The notes below the pieces were generated by a model. It ran no database searches. It was given only the letters and a program-made list of their open reading frames with translations, and was not told the origin of the DNA. Shown piece by piece: positions 34,809-42,812 of a DNA stretch of 64,000 nucleotides. The DNA comes from CAZSLO01 sp964608025 (GTDB lineage Bacteria; Chloroflexota; Dehalococcoidia; Lucifugimonadales; CAJWER01), in contig CAZSLO010000006.1 of assembly GCA_964608025.1 (NCBI GenBank), positions 164,550-228,549 of the forward strand, in the 5' to 3' direction. The translations under genes and the position numbers were made by a program. Every line of letters begins with the position of its first letter. The stretch's first letter is position 1.

Positions 34809-35618
34809 TCATCCAGAAAGTTCTGCCAAAAGAACCGGAATTACACGATCGGTTCGTTCTTGATACTCCTTGTAGAGCGGGTACGCGTCTACTGCCAGAT
34901 TCCAGAGTCGTTGCTTCTCTGTAGGATCATCTATCTCCCGAGCCTTCATTTCGAAAATTTCGGACTGGTCGCGAATCTGAATATTTGGGTCCGATTTTAT
35001 ATTGTGATACCAAAGCGGATGATTAGGTGAACCACCTAGCGATGCGATTAAAACATAGGAATCCCCATCCACAACTCTCATTAACGGAGTTTTCCGAATG
35101 GCTCCGGTTTTACGTCCTCTATTAGTGACAATTATTACTGGGAAACCTCTTAAAGTCGTGCCTTCTGTGCCATTACTTCCTTCATATAACTCAACTTGGT
35201 CGGCCACCCATTGAGCGGGACTAGGAAGATATTTGTCCATGATATCGTTTCCTTTTATTGCATCTAACTCCTCGAGCCGATCGTCTGATATCCCGAAATG
35301 ATGCGCTATTTCATGGATTACAGTTTGCCGAATCTGATCTATAAGATCGTCGTTATCCGAACTGACTTCCTCAATCGCCTTCTGAAACAAGGTTATTTTG
35401 TCAGGCAATAGCATGCTGTACTCATGACGCTCGGTTAGAGGCACACCCTCGTAAAGCCCCAGCAGATAATCCCCTTCTTCTATAAGATGGCCTGCAAGCT
35501 GATCTGGGTCTACTAAGTCTTCGACCAGGATATCCACGTTGTCGAGGTATACCCTAAGTTCCTCTGGTATTCGAGCCACAGCATCTAATACGAAGCGTTC
35601 GAAATCTGATTTTTCCAT
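34809..35618 (-). CDS. Fusion: zincin-type metallopeptidase domain plus Ddn-like F420 nitroreductase domain
   Basis: 269 residues in one uninterrupted frame. Residues 1-130 form the small metallopeptidase family of the zincin fold, with HEIAHH (HExxH at 102-106) and FGISDDRLEEL after it. Residues about 135-269 are a deazaflavin-dependent nitroreductase (Ddn) domain: FPVIIVTNRGRKTGAIRKTP, GSPNHPLWYHNI and a C-terminal RVIPVLLAEL. These domains usually occur as separate proteins. No ribosome-binding site precedes the ATG, but TAATAT sits about 9 nt upstream, so the mRNA may be leaderless. Substrates unknown. Confidence 0.8.
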   Translation of the reverse strand: MEKSDFERFVLDAVARIPEELRVYLDNVDILVEDLVDPDQLAGHLIEEGDYLLGLYEGVPLTERHEYSMLLPDKITLFQKAIEEVSSDNDDLIDQIRQTVIHEIAHHFGISDDRLEELDAIKGNDIMDKYLPSPAQWVADQVELYEGSNGTEGTTLRGFPVIIVTNRGRKTGAIRKTPLMRVVDGDSYVLIASLGGSPNHPLWYHNIKSDPNIQIRDQSEIFEMKAREIDDPTEKQRLWNLAVDAYPLYKEYQERTDRVIPVLLAELSG

Positions 35619-35804
35619 GCTAAAAATATTAACAGACTCTTAATTTTCATTATTTGATAAGTTAAGCATGTACGATGTCTAAATGGAAGTTGTGGTCCTT
35701 GAACCAAACAGTGGTTGTTATATAGCTATTTATTAGAAGATATATTTTTAAGATCAAAGTAATCAGTTAGTTTTACCGGGGATCCCATTATTGGAAATGC
35801 CAGA

Positions 35805-35838
35805 AATAATAATGGGGCCCCACCGAAGCGGGGCCCCA
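35805..35838 (-). terminator. Intrinsic terminator of the small RNA candidate
   Basis: TGGGGCCCC (35830-35838 read on minus) pairs perfectly with GGGGCCCCA (35813-35821) around an 8-nt loop, followed on the minus strand by TTATTATTT. The plus strand has no T-run after the stem, which fixes the direction. Confidence 0.8.
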
Positions 35839-35958
35839 TGTCGGGAGATGTTCCAGTGAACACCTACCGGGAACACCTCCACGTACTACTACTTTCCAAT
35901 GCAGCAACCTCCTTCCTCAAGGCCCACCATAAGCTTTCCTCAACCCCACCTAGCCTCT
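35805..35958 (-). ncRNA. Candidate structured small RNA
   Basis: On the minus strand, a perfect TATAAT box (35966-35971) is followed about 150 nt later by a strong intrinsic terminator. Between them lie two further hairpins: an 8-bp G-U-rich stem (35885-35892 with 35901-35908) and an 11-bp stem (35844-35854 with 35870-35880, one G-U pair). No ORF of useful length is present. The transcript would end about 190 nt before the next gene, whose own start looks leaderless, so an independent RNA is more likely than a leader. It does not match tRNA, tmRNA, 5S, RNase P or SRP features I know. Confidence 0.5.
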
Positions 35959-35965
35959 GGTTCGC

Positions 35966-35971
35966 ATTATA
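35966..35971 (-). promoter_or_regulatory. -10 box for the small RNA candidate
   Basis: TATAAT on the minus strand, all six positions matching the sigma-70 consensus. The -35 position 17 nt upstream reads CCGTGA and is weak, so an extended or activator-dependent promoter is possible. The predicted start is near 35958. Confidence 0.5.
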
Positions 35972-36037
35972 ACATCACGATATTGCCATCACGGTTAAAA
36001 TAAGACAAAAATCTCTCTCATTGTTTGGAGGATTTTC

Positions 36038-36397
36038 ATGATCCATAGCGTCGCTGGAGTAGTGCTTTGGACAGACGATCTTGATAGGCTGGTTCGTTTT
36101 TACCAAAATACCCTTGGACTGGTTCCCTATTCAGTTAGGCCGCGCTTCGTTTCGTTCAAATTTGGCAATTTCCGTCTTGGACTTGGCTCTCATCAAGAAG
36201 TAAAAGATAAATCTACTGAACCTTTCAGGATTATGGTCAACTTGGGCATAGATGATATTCATGTTGAGTACCACAGGCTAATAAAGAAGGGTGTGGAGTT
36301 CATAAGACCACCAGAGAAAGAGCATTGGGGAGGTTGGGTCGCAACGTTCTCGGACCCAGATGGCAACACATTACAATTGATCCAGATAGAGAGTTGA
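36038..36397 (+). CDS. VOC family protein
   Basis: 119 residues, a single glyoxalase-fold protein. VAGVVLWTDDLDRLVRFYQNTLGL opens the first module and RIMVNLGIDDIHVEYHRLIKKGVEF the second. The ending TFSDPDGNTLQLIQ contains the Glu/Gln metal position as Gln. Unlike the VOC protein at 23131 the N-terminal His position is Val, so metal binding is uncertain. GGAGGA precedes the ATG. Confidence 0.83.
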   Translation: MIHSVAGVVLWTDDLDRLVRFYQNTLGLVPYSVRPRFVSFKFGNFRLGLGSHQEVKDKSTEPFRIMVNLGIDDIHVEYHRLIKKGVEFIRPPEKEHWGGWVATFSDPDGNTLQLIQIES

Positions 36398-36586
36398 GAC
36401 AAATCCCTGGCGACACCTTAAACTAGCTTCTACACCCAAAACAATTCTTGCGATACTTGGATAGCATCTCGTGAAAATTAGCATTGCAATCACTATACCA
36501 GCAGGGCTATGGGACTTGATGTAGTAGATACCACGCCCTACAATCCACATGTAATCGCCCTCACAAGTAATCTTCAAGGAGACAAA

Positions 36587-37150
36587 ATGCTCTCAGCGCT
36601 CGAAGCTACAAAGGCTATCAATGACGTTCGGGGTGATGCAGTAGTAGTTGCAACAATGACACCCAATAGATACTGGGGCACAATTAGTGACCGACCTGAA
36701 CTAGACCTCCCGATCTTTGGGGCTATGGGAAAAGCATCTTCGGTTGCACTGGGGCTCGCAATTGCTCAACCAAATCGAAAGATAATAATACTAGATGGTG
36801 ATGGGGCACTTCTTATGAATCTCGGGACACTTGTTACTATCGCAGGTGAAGAGCCCGCTAATCTAGTCCACTTCGTATTCGAGGATGGCGTCTACTACAC
36901 AACTGGTGGTCAACCGATACCCGGCGCTGGGAAATTTGATTTGGCTGGTATTGCGGAGAGCTCAGGATTCAAACATAGCTTCACATTCGATAATCTCGAA
37001 GATTTGATAAGCGAAATGCCGCAGATCGTAAACTTAGACGGACCGGTTTTCGTATGTCTTAAGGTATTCAACGAAATCCCTTCTGAAGCCGTGATGGGTA
37101 GTACAAAAAATGCAATGAGGAAAGTTGCGAAAGCCTTAGTTGGTGACTAG
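36587..37150 (+). CDS. TPP-binding C-terminal-domain enzyme subunit (sulfo/phosphonopyruvate decarboxylase beta-like)
   Basis: 187 residues from the ATG preceded by AAGGAG; an upstream in-frame start adds 26 unrelated residues. It is the pyrophosphate-binding half of a thiamine diphosphate enzyme: GAMGKASSVALGLA, the GDG motif at 71-73 and GVYYTTGGQ, most like the beta subunit of sulfopyruvate or phosphonopyruvate decarboxylases. The conserved Asn that ligates Mg in the GDG-NN motif is Asp100 (FEDGVY). The alpha (pyrimidine-binding) subunit is not next to it, which is unusual. Confidence 0.78.
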   Translation: MLSALEATKAINDVRGDAVVVATMTPNRYWGTISDRPELDLPIFGAMGKASSVALGLAIAQPNRKIIILDGDGALLMNLGTLVTIAGEEPANLVHFVFEDGVYYTTGGQPIPGAGKFDLAGIAESSGFKHSFTFDNLEDLISEMPQIVNLDGPVFVCLKVFNEIPSEAVMGSTKNAMRKVAKALVGD

Positions 37151-37334
37151 GTCCTCTAAAGAATCATTATCCAAGAGATCTTTGGCATGAAAATAGGTCT
37201 GGATTCGCGGATAATTCTGGTTATCTAGCTAATATAACTTATCTTCTTGTAACCATAATCACGCTGCCAGTCTTTCCACTAGTGCTGCAACTAGAACCAG
37301 GTTATCTCATCTTGGGTTTTTATGGAGTTCAGAG

Positions 37335-38276
37335 TTGAAATTTGGTGTTACTATCAAGAGTTCCGTCATTCCGGATCTACCAATTAGCTCTCAGGCAGTC
37401 CACATCATGCGCCTTGCCCAGGCTGCTGAAGAGCTCGGATTCGATTCTATATGGATCCCAGATCGTACCGTATTCCCATCTGATATCTCTTTCCGATATC
37501 CCAATAGATTTGAAAATGGTCCGGATATTCCCGTCAGCCAGCAAGTTCTTGAACCTATAGTCACAATGGGCTATTTAGCGGGATTAACATCTAAGATAAG
37601 ATTAGGATTTGGAGTAGTTGTACTCCCTTTCAGGCATCCGGTTTTGAACGCAAAGATGGTAACCACTCTAGACGTATTGTCTGGAGGACGCGTTATCTTT
37701 GGTGCTGGGGTCGGGTGGATGCCAGAGGAATTCGAAGGCATGAGTGTGCCATTTTCTCAGCGGGGAAAGCTGACTGATGAACACATTGAGATGTTCAAAG
37801 AATTGTGTTCCGATGGTTTAGCCAATTACTCTGGCAAGTATTTCAGAATCTCTGGGAAGATCTTCTACCCTAAGCCAATTCAGCAGCCCCACCCTCCGGT
37901 ATGGATTGGCGGCAGATCACAGGCAGCTATACTTAGAGCAGCAAGATTGGGCGACGGGTGGTTCCCAATTGGACTGACTCCAGAAGAAATTCAGCACGAC
38001 AGACAGTGCCTTCGTGAGGCTGCTGAAAAATCTAATCGAGATCCCGATGAGATCCTGATTGGACTCAGTTCATCACTGAATATCCCAGTAAAACACCGCA
38101 ACAACTATTCTAGTTCATTTCAAAAACGGTCCGCGAGAAAAGCAATAGACAAACTGGCTCGTTACAGGGACGTTGGCTTAAACTATTATGTTGCTTCTAT
38201 TAATGGGCTGGATACGGAATCAGCTGTCGAAGCTATGACTATCTTGGCAAACGATATAGTCACGGCATTTAATTGA
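37335..38276 (+). CDS. LLM class F420-dependent oxidoreductase
   Basis: 313 residues of the luciferase-like monooxygenase superfamily. The N-terminal LAQAAEELGFDSIWIPDRTV, RIRLGFGVVVLPFRHP-like strand and GRVIFGAGVGWMPEEFE are diagnostic, and PPVWIGGRSQAA follows. The TIGR03619-type layout suggests F420 use. It would reduce or oxidise a small organic molecule. The TTG start has GGAG seven nt upstream. The window also holds a Ddn-like F420 domain at 34809-35618. Confidence 0.87.
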   Translation: MKFGVTIKSSVIPDLPISSQAVHIMRLAQAAEELGFDSIWIPDRTVFPSDISFRYPNRFENGPDIPVSQQVLEPIVTMGYLAGLTSKIRLGFGVVVLPFRHPVLNAKMVTTLDVLSGGRVIFGAGVGWMPEEFEGMSVPFSQRGKLTDEHIEMFKELCSDGLANYSGKYFRISGKIFYPKPIQQPHPPVWIGGRSQAAILRAARLGDGWFPIGLTPEEIQHDRQCLREAAEKSNRDPDEILIGLSSSLNIPVKHRNNYSSSFQKRSARKAIDKLARYRDVGLNYYVASINGLDTESAVEAMTILANDIVTAFN

Positions 38277-38294
38277 ATCGCAGATATATTAATC

Positions 38295-39149
38295 CTATGT
38301 TATGCGAAGAGTGACGCCAGATGTGTGTACAGGACTTATGGAAATGTAAGGGGTTTCCCCGATATTTGAGACTGCCTTATAGTCGACATCACGTCGGCGT
38401 AGTTCAGCGAGGGTGGTTGAAAGATATGGTGTTTGGAGTGAAAGCTCGAAAGGTCCCTCGCCATATGTTCGTATAAATTCCATTATGGGCCCTGGGCTTG
38501 TTGGGGAGACTATATATATACTCGCATTCCCGAATCTTAGGCATCTTCGAACTTCATTTTCCGTAGATATATCAATAGGTTCCTCTAGACCCAATACAGA
38601 CTTCCATTGATAGGCGGCTTTATCTGCATCATTTACTGCAAGCGTTAAACCCTTTAACCCCGATATCCCATTGTCGTGAACAGTAGGGTCTTGAGGTAAT
38701 GTGTATCGTTCTTTAATTGTCTGATCGTGTTGGATTAGGAAACACTCGGTGCCTGGCAGATTTGCATATAGATTGGCGCTTTTCCATGTATATCCTGGGG
38801 ATTCGCCAGCATTTCTTGCACCGGCAACCAACTCGTCCACCTCGACACCTCGGGAACGTAAGTCGGCAATTGCACCGCGGATGTCATCCGTGCCTATTGC
38901 AAACATAAAAAGACCTTCTCGGGATTTCAGAAAAGATCTCATACTAGGACGAAACAGTGGTGTTGCATCGTCATTTATAGCTATCAATTCTAGATATTGG
39001 TGCCTAAAAACAATCAACCTATTATGTGTACCACGCCCGGGATGGTTTCCTTCTGGGGTTACCTTGAACCCGAGAGATTCCCAGGATTTGGAAGCGATCG
39101 ATAATTCCTGTACCGCGATTAATATATGATCAATATACAAGTTGGCCAT
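38295..39149 (-). CDS. Two-domain VOC family protein
   Basis: 284 residues from the ATG at 39149; an in-frame extension of 23 residues upstream looks non-coding. First glyoxalase module IDHILIAVQELSIASKSWESLGFK with NRLIVFRHQYLELIAIND; second module GLKGLTLAVNDADKAAYQWKSVLG. The size and first-domain pattern match the Glyoxalase_3-like proteins of unknown reaction. It is convergent with the LLM gene (18-nt gap) and divergent from the enolase-superfamily gene. Confidence 0.78.
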   Translation of the reverse strand: MANLYIDHILIAVQELSIASKSWESLGFKVTPEGNHPGRGTHNRLIVFRHQYLELIAINDDATPLFRPSMRSFLKSREGLFMFAIGTDDIRGAIADLRSRGVEVDELVAGARNAGESPGYTWKSANLYANLPGTECFLIQHDQTIKERYTLPQDPTVHDNGISGLKGLTLAVNDADKAAYQWKSVLGLEEPIDISTENEVRRCLRFGNASIYIVSPTSPGPIMEFIRTYGEGPFELSLQTPYLSTTLAELRRRDVDYKAVSNIGETPYISISPVHTSGVTLRIT

Positions 39150-39262
39150 CAGCCAAAAAACTCCTCGTTTATATGTATCGAGTTTATCAGAGCCTTGACC
39201 ATAAGTTGCCGTTAACATATGTTTCTTTAGAGTTAATCATATCCCGGCAGAGGTAATTAACG

Positions 39263-40414
39263 ATGAAAGTTACTAACATCAAAACACTCCGTATAAGTGG
39301 TGGATCTTTTATCGTCAAGATAGAGACCGATGTCGGTATATATGGACTCGGAGAATCGGGAATCGGTTTTTGGGGTGCTGCAATTGAGCAAGCTGTAGGA
39401 CATCTTTCTGAATTGGTCATTGGTGAAGATCCATTTGCTACTGAAAGGCTGTGGCAGCACATGTTCCGGGGCGGATTTTTCCCAGCTGATGGTGTCTACT
39501 CATGTGCTATCAGTGCAATCGATATTGCCCTTTGGGATATTAAAGGTAAGGCACTGGATATGCCCGTTTATAAACTCCTGGGTGGGCCTGTTAGGGACAA
39601 GGTGATTTGCTACCCTCATTGTCAGGGAAATACGATAGAGGACCTGGTCGAGAATTGTGTAAATAAAGTAGATGATGGATGGAAATTCGTAAGATGGGGC
39701 CAGCCTGAAACTTCAGGCATCTTTGAAGCTCATGGTGAAGCGAATCTTGAGCCAGTAGAATCTATAAGACTGGCTGTAGAACAAATGGGGCGGGTCCGCG
39801 AAGCGATTGGACCCGAAATTCAAATCTGCTTCGATGTCCACACCAGACTTGACACGGCACACGTTGTGGCCATGTCTAAAGAATTAGAGGAATTTAAGCC
39901 ATTTTTTATAGAAGACCCTCTACGATCAGAAAATCCAGCAAGTTATCGTACTTTAGCCAAGCAAGTTAGACTACCAATTGCCGCTGGGGAACAGTGGTCC
40001 AGTAAATGGCGGTTCCGGGAAGTGATTGAAGAAGAACTTATTAGCTATGCCCGTATAGATCTTTGCAATGTGGGTGGATTGACCGAAGCACTCAAAATAA
40101 CTCATTGGTGCGAGACCCATTATATTGATATTGCTCCCCACAACCCACTTGGCCCAGTGAGTGCAGCGGCATGTGTGGCCTTGTGCATGTCATCTACGAA
40201 CGTCGGAGTATGCGAGATGCCCAAACAACCAGGAACCTTCGATACAGATCTATTCCCAGTCCAGGTTGATTGGCGTGACGGCTTCGCATTTGCAAACGAC
40301 ATACCTGGACTTGGTGTGGATATAGACGAAGCCGTAGCAGAGTCTCGTATCGATACTGGACACGGTTGGCCACCTGTATTAAGAAGGAACGATGGGGCAT
40401 TTACGAACTGGTAG
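39263..40414 (+). CDS. Enolase superfamily sugar-acid dehydratase (galactonate/mannonate type)
   Basis: 383 residues. Mg ligands Asp in CFDVHTRLD, Glu in FFIEDPLRSENP and Glu in AAGEQWSSKW, and the catalytic His in APHNPLGPVS, match galactonate/mannonate/gluconate dehydratases closely. It would dehydrate an aldonic acid to a 2-keto-3-deoxy acid. It differs strongly from the other enolase-superfamily gene at 25940. The exact stereochemistry cannot be assigned from sequence alone. Confidence 0.87.
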   Translation: MKVTNIKTLRISGGSFIVKIETDVGIYGLGESGIGFWGAAIEQAVGHLSELVIGEDPFATERLWQHMFRGGFFPADGVYSCAISAIDIALWDIKGKALDMPVYKLLGGPVRDKVICYPHCQGNTIEDLVENCVNKVDDGWKFVRWGQPETSGIFEAHGEANLEPVESIRLAVEQMGRVREAIGPEIQICFDVHTRLDTAHVVAMSKELEEFKPFFIEDPLRSENPASYRTLAKQVRLPIAAGEQWSSKWRFREVIEEELISYARIDLCNVGGLTEALKITHWCETHYIDIAPHNPLGPVSAAACVALCMSSTNVGVCEMPKQPGTFDTDLFPVQVDWRDGFAFANDIPGLGVDIDEAVAESRIDTGHGWPPVLRRNDGAFTNW

Positions 40415-40481
40415 CTTTTTCCTTAGCCCTTGTATACCAATTGATCTGTTACGTTAAACAGGATTGTGATAAATTGCACAG

Positions 40482-41210
40482 ATGGCGCGAACTGATTTGG
40501 CCTCTCACCTAGTATCTAAACAAAGTACGCGGAGCTTGGCCCAAGATGGGCTTTTGTTTATTACCGCAACTTTTATGGCTATAACTCTATATCTTGTATT
40601 TTTCTGGGTACCAACCGACCAGAATCTAGGGATATCTCAAAGGATTTTATACTTCCATGTACCGATTTCTATACTTGCCTTATCTTCAATCGTTATCGTT
40701 GCAGTAGCCAGCTTTATACACCTGCTAAAAAAACAAGAAGAATGGGATAGCTTTGCATATGCGGGTGCCGAGATCGGTATGCTATTAGCGTCCCTCTCGA
40801 TTTTAACTGGTGCCATGTGGGGAAAACCGACTTGGGGTACCTGGTGGACTTGGGATCCTAAGCTTACACTCACTTTGGTATTATGGTTTGTGTATGTAGG
40901 TTACATTATGCTCAGGGCTTATGGTCCCCGGGGTTCACAAGGAGCGCGGTATGGAGCAGTAGTCGCTTTAATAGGAGCAATAGATGCACCTATAGTATAT
41001 TATGCCGCAAATCTGTGGAGAACCACCCATCCATCACACGTTGTAGGCCCTACCGCTGATTCAGGCTCGTTGGATTCTATGATGGCTGTCGGGTTACTAG
41101 TATCAATGGTTACCTTCACTCTGCTGTATGTTTACATGGTTATTGAAAGATACAAGTTGCGCAGATCTGAGGCTTCCGTCGATGAACTATTTCGACTCAA
41201 GGCCCATTAG
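40482..41210 (+). CDS. ccmC: Cytochrome c maturation heme handling protein CcmC
   Basis: 242 residues with six membrane spans. The tryptophan-rich heme-handling WWD signature appears as WGTWWTWDPKLT near residue 125, flanked by conserved His positions (YFHVPISI; THPSHV). In System I it passes heme to CcmE with help from CcmD. It heads a ccmC-ccmD-ccmE cluster. The ccmAB, ccmF and ccmH genes are not in the window. Confidence 0.92.
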   Translation: MARTDLASHLVSKQSTRSLAQDGLLFITATFMAITLYLVFFWVPTDQNLGISQRILYFHVPISILALSSIVIVAVASFIHLLKKQEEWDSFAYAGAEIGMLLASLSILTGAMWGKPTWGTWWTWDPKLTLTLVLWFVYVGYIMLRAYGPRGSQGARYGAVVALIGAIDAPIVYYAANLWRTTHPSHVVGPTADSGSLDSMMAVGLLVSMVTFTLLYVYMVIERYKLRRSEASVDELFRLKAH

Positions 41211-41339
41211 AAATAATATATATATTGGTCTTAATGGTTTCCATTAAAGCTTGGATTCCTGCTAGGCTAAGAGCTTCCGGCTCATACAGATATCACTAAC
41301 ATACCTGTGCCAATGGTATAGGGAGAAACGAGGAATGAT

Positions 41340-41510
41340 TTGGAACCGGATCAAAACCTAGGTTTCCTGTTTTCAGTATTCATAGTTACTTGGGCAGGAT
41401 TTTTTGGGTACATCTTCTTAATGTCACGACGACAAAGAGAAATAAGAAGAGAAATTGATACCCTTAAAGCCTTAATTGAAGAACAAAAACAATCTGGAAA
41501 GCCTAGCTAA
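41340..41510 (+). CDS. ccmD: CcmD-like small membrane protein
   Basis: 56 codons from a TTG start with GAGGA five nt upstream, ending three nt before the ccmE ATG. One hydrophobic helix (FLFSVFIVTWAGFFGYIFL) is followed by a basic helix (SRRQREIRREIDTLKALIEE), the CcmD pattern. Position between ccmC and ccmE supports the assignment. In other bacteria CcmD bridges CcmC and CcmE. Short length and TTG start would make it easy to miss in automated annotation. Confidence 0.75.
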   Translation: MEPDQNLGFLFSVFIVTWAGFFGYIFLMSRRQREIRREIDTLKALIEEQKQSGKPS

Positions 41511-41513
41511 GAG

Positions 41514-41969
41514 ATGGAAAAAGATCCAAAGATTTCAAACCGTGTTATTTACGAAGATAACGATACGGCGTTACTGACGACACACCGGGTTAAGATATTA
41601 ATTGCAAGTGCGGTACTGCTGGCAGCAGTTAGTTATTTCGCTTTACAAGCGTTTCAGAGTGCAACCGCATACTATCTTACCGTAAGTGAGTTGGTCGAAC
41701 GAGGCATAACTGTCGAAGGACAATCTATCCGTGTCAATGGCAAACTAGTAGAGGGGTCTTTCGAGCGTGAGGACAATTCGACTCTTGCGATTTTTTCAAT
41801 CACGGACGGTGTCCATACTATTGTTGCGCAACATGAAGGAGTAGTCCCAGATCTATTTTTCAACGACCACTCAGAATTGATTCTTCAGGGCACTTATGAT
41901 CCGGAAGGACTATTCCATAGCCATTCCGTAATCGTAAAATGTCCCTCCAAATATATCGCTGCTGAGTAA
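41514..41969 (+). CDS. ccmE: Heme chaperone CcmE, Cys-type variant
   Basis: 151 residues: one N-terminal membrane helix (VKILIASAVLLAAVSYFAL) then an OB-fold periplasmic domain. The heme-binding HxxxY motif of classic CcmE is replaced by CxxxY at Cys143 to Tyr147 (KCPSKY). This variant is known from archaea and some Deltaproteobacteria (System I*), where the heme bond is made by Cys. It receives heme from CcmC. Confidence 0.9.
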   Translation: MEKDPKISNRVIYEDNDTALLTTHRVKILIASAVLLAAVSYFALQAFQSATAYYLTVSELVERGITVEGQSIRVNGKLVEGSFEREDNSTLAIFSITDGVHTIVAQHEGVVPDLFFNDHSELILQGTYDPEGLFHSHSVIVKCPSKYIAAE

Positions 41970-42003
41970 GAATGACTCTTTAACAAATTTTTAATTCCAA
42001 CTG

Positions 42004-42033
42004 TGAGTCCAAAGCAATTAAAATCTGGACTCA
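42004..42033. other. Hairpin in convergent ccmE/rpe intergenic region
   Basis: TGAGTCCA (42004-42011) and TGGACTCA (42026-42033) form a perfect 8-bp stem with a 14-nt A/T-rich loop. It lies between the convergent ccmE and rpe genes and could terminate both, though U-tracts are weak on either strand. Confidence 0.35.
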
Positions 42034-42134
42034 GTGTGTTTCATAGGTAATATCTACAATTACACACATGGTCCTTTTGTGAAATCATCACTTCATTGAC
42101 CGTAATTAGACTGGAAACCCGATCTAGGTAAATT

Positions 42135-42812
42135 TCACGGACCACATGTGACTGCGGAGCGTATCGCAGTGATTGATTCTTCCACGCTGCCATCGGCAGC
42201 GTAAACTGCGGAACCAGCTACTAGTACATCGGCACCTGCTTCCGCTATCTTCTTTGCGTTCTTTGGACCAATTCCACCATCCACTTCCAGTTCCGCAGAG
42301 GCCTTTGTCAAATCCAACATAGTTCTTATTCGAGATATCTTGTCTAACATCGTCTCTATAAAAACTTGGCCACCATATCCTGGATTTACTGTCATCACAA
42401 GGACCAGATCCAAATCGGTAAGCATTTCTTCTATTGCGGATGCCGGGGTAGCGGGACTCAAAGCAACCCCAACCTTCATACCTGCTTCCTTCACCTGGTA
42501 CACAGCCCGATGAAGATGGATAGGAGATTCGGCGTGCAATGTCATCATATCAGCACCAGCAGCAGCAAGATCAGACACGTAGTTCTGAGGGTCCGTTACC
42601 ATCATGTGAACATCGAAAGGCAGGTTCGTAGAATTGCGTATCATCTTTACAATCATTGGACCGAAAGTCAGAGATGGTACGAAATGTCCATCCATGATGT
42701 CGATGTGGATGTAATCAGCTCCGCCCGCCTCCGCTTCAGAGACTTGTTCGCCCAAAATAGAGAAATCAGCAGATAGGATAGAAGGCGCAATTTTAATACG
42801 TCGGTCAATCAT
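42135..42812 (-). CDS. rpe: Ribulose-phosphate 3-epimerase
   Basis: 225 residues. The TIM barrel shows IAPSILSADFS at the start, IHIDIMDGHFVPSLTFGP near residue 40, catalytic MTVNPGYGGQVF near residue 140 and EVDGGI near residue 175. It interconverts ribulose 5-phosphate and xylulose 5-phosphate in the pentose phosphate pathway. Its ATG lies within the last 8 nt of argH, so it is probably co-translated with the arg genes. Confidence 0.95.
   Translation of the reverse strand: MIDRRIKIAPSILSADFSILGEQVSEAEAGGADYIHIDIMDGHFVPSLTFGPMIVKMIRNSTNLPFDVHMMVTDPQNYVSDLAAAGADMMTLHAESPIHLHRAVYQVKEAGMKVGVALSPATPASAIEEMLTDLDLVLVMTVNPGYGGQVFIETMLDKISRIRTMLDLTKASAELEVDGGIGPKNAKKIAEAGADVLVAGSAVYAADGSVEESITAIRSAVTCGP

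Noticed and set aside
35944..35954. GCTAGGTGGGG on the minus strand, resembling the Alu domain of large bacterial SRP RNA
   Set aside because: The conserved S-domain (GGAAGCAGC region) and the pairing 3' Alu arm are absent, and the transcript would be too short. Treated as chance similarity within an unassigned RNA.
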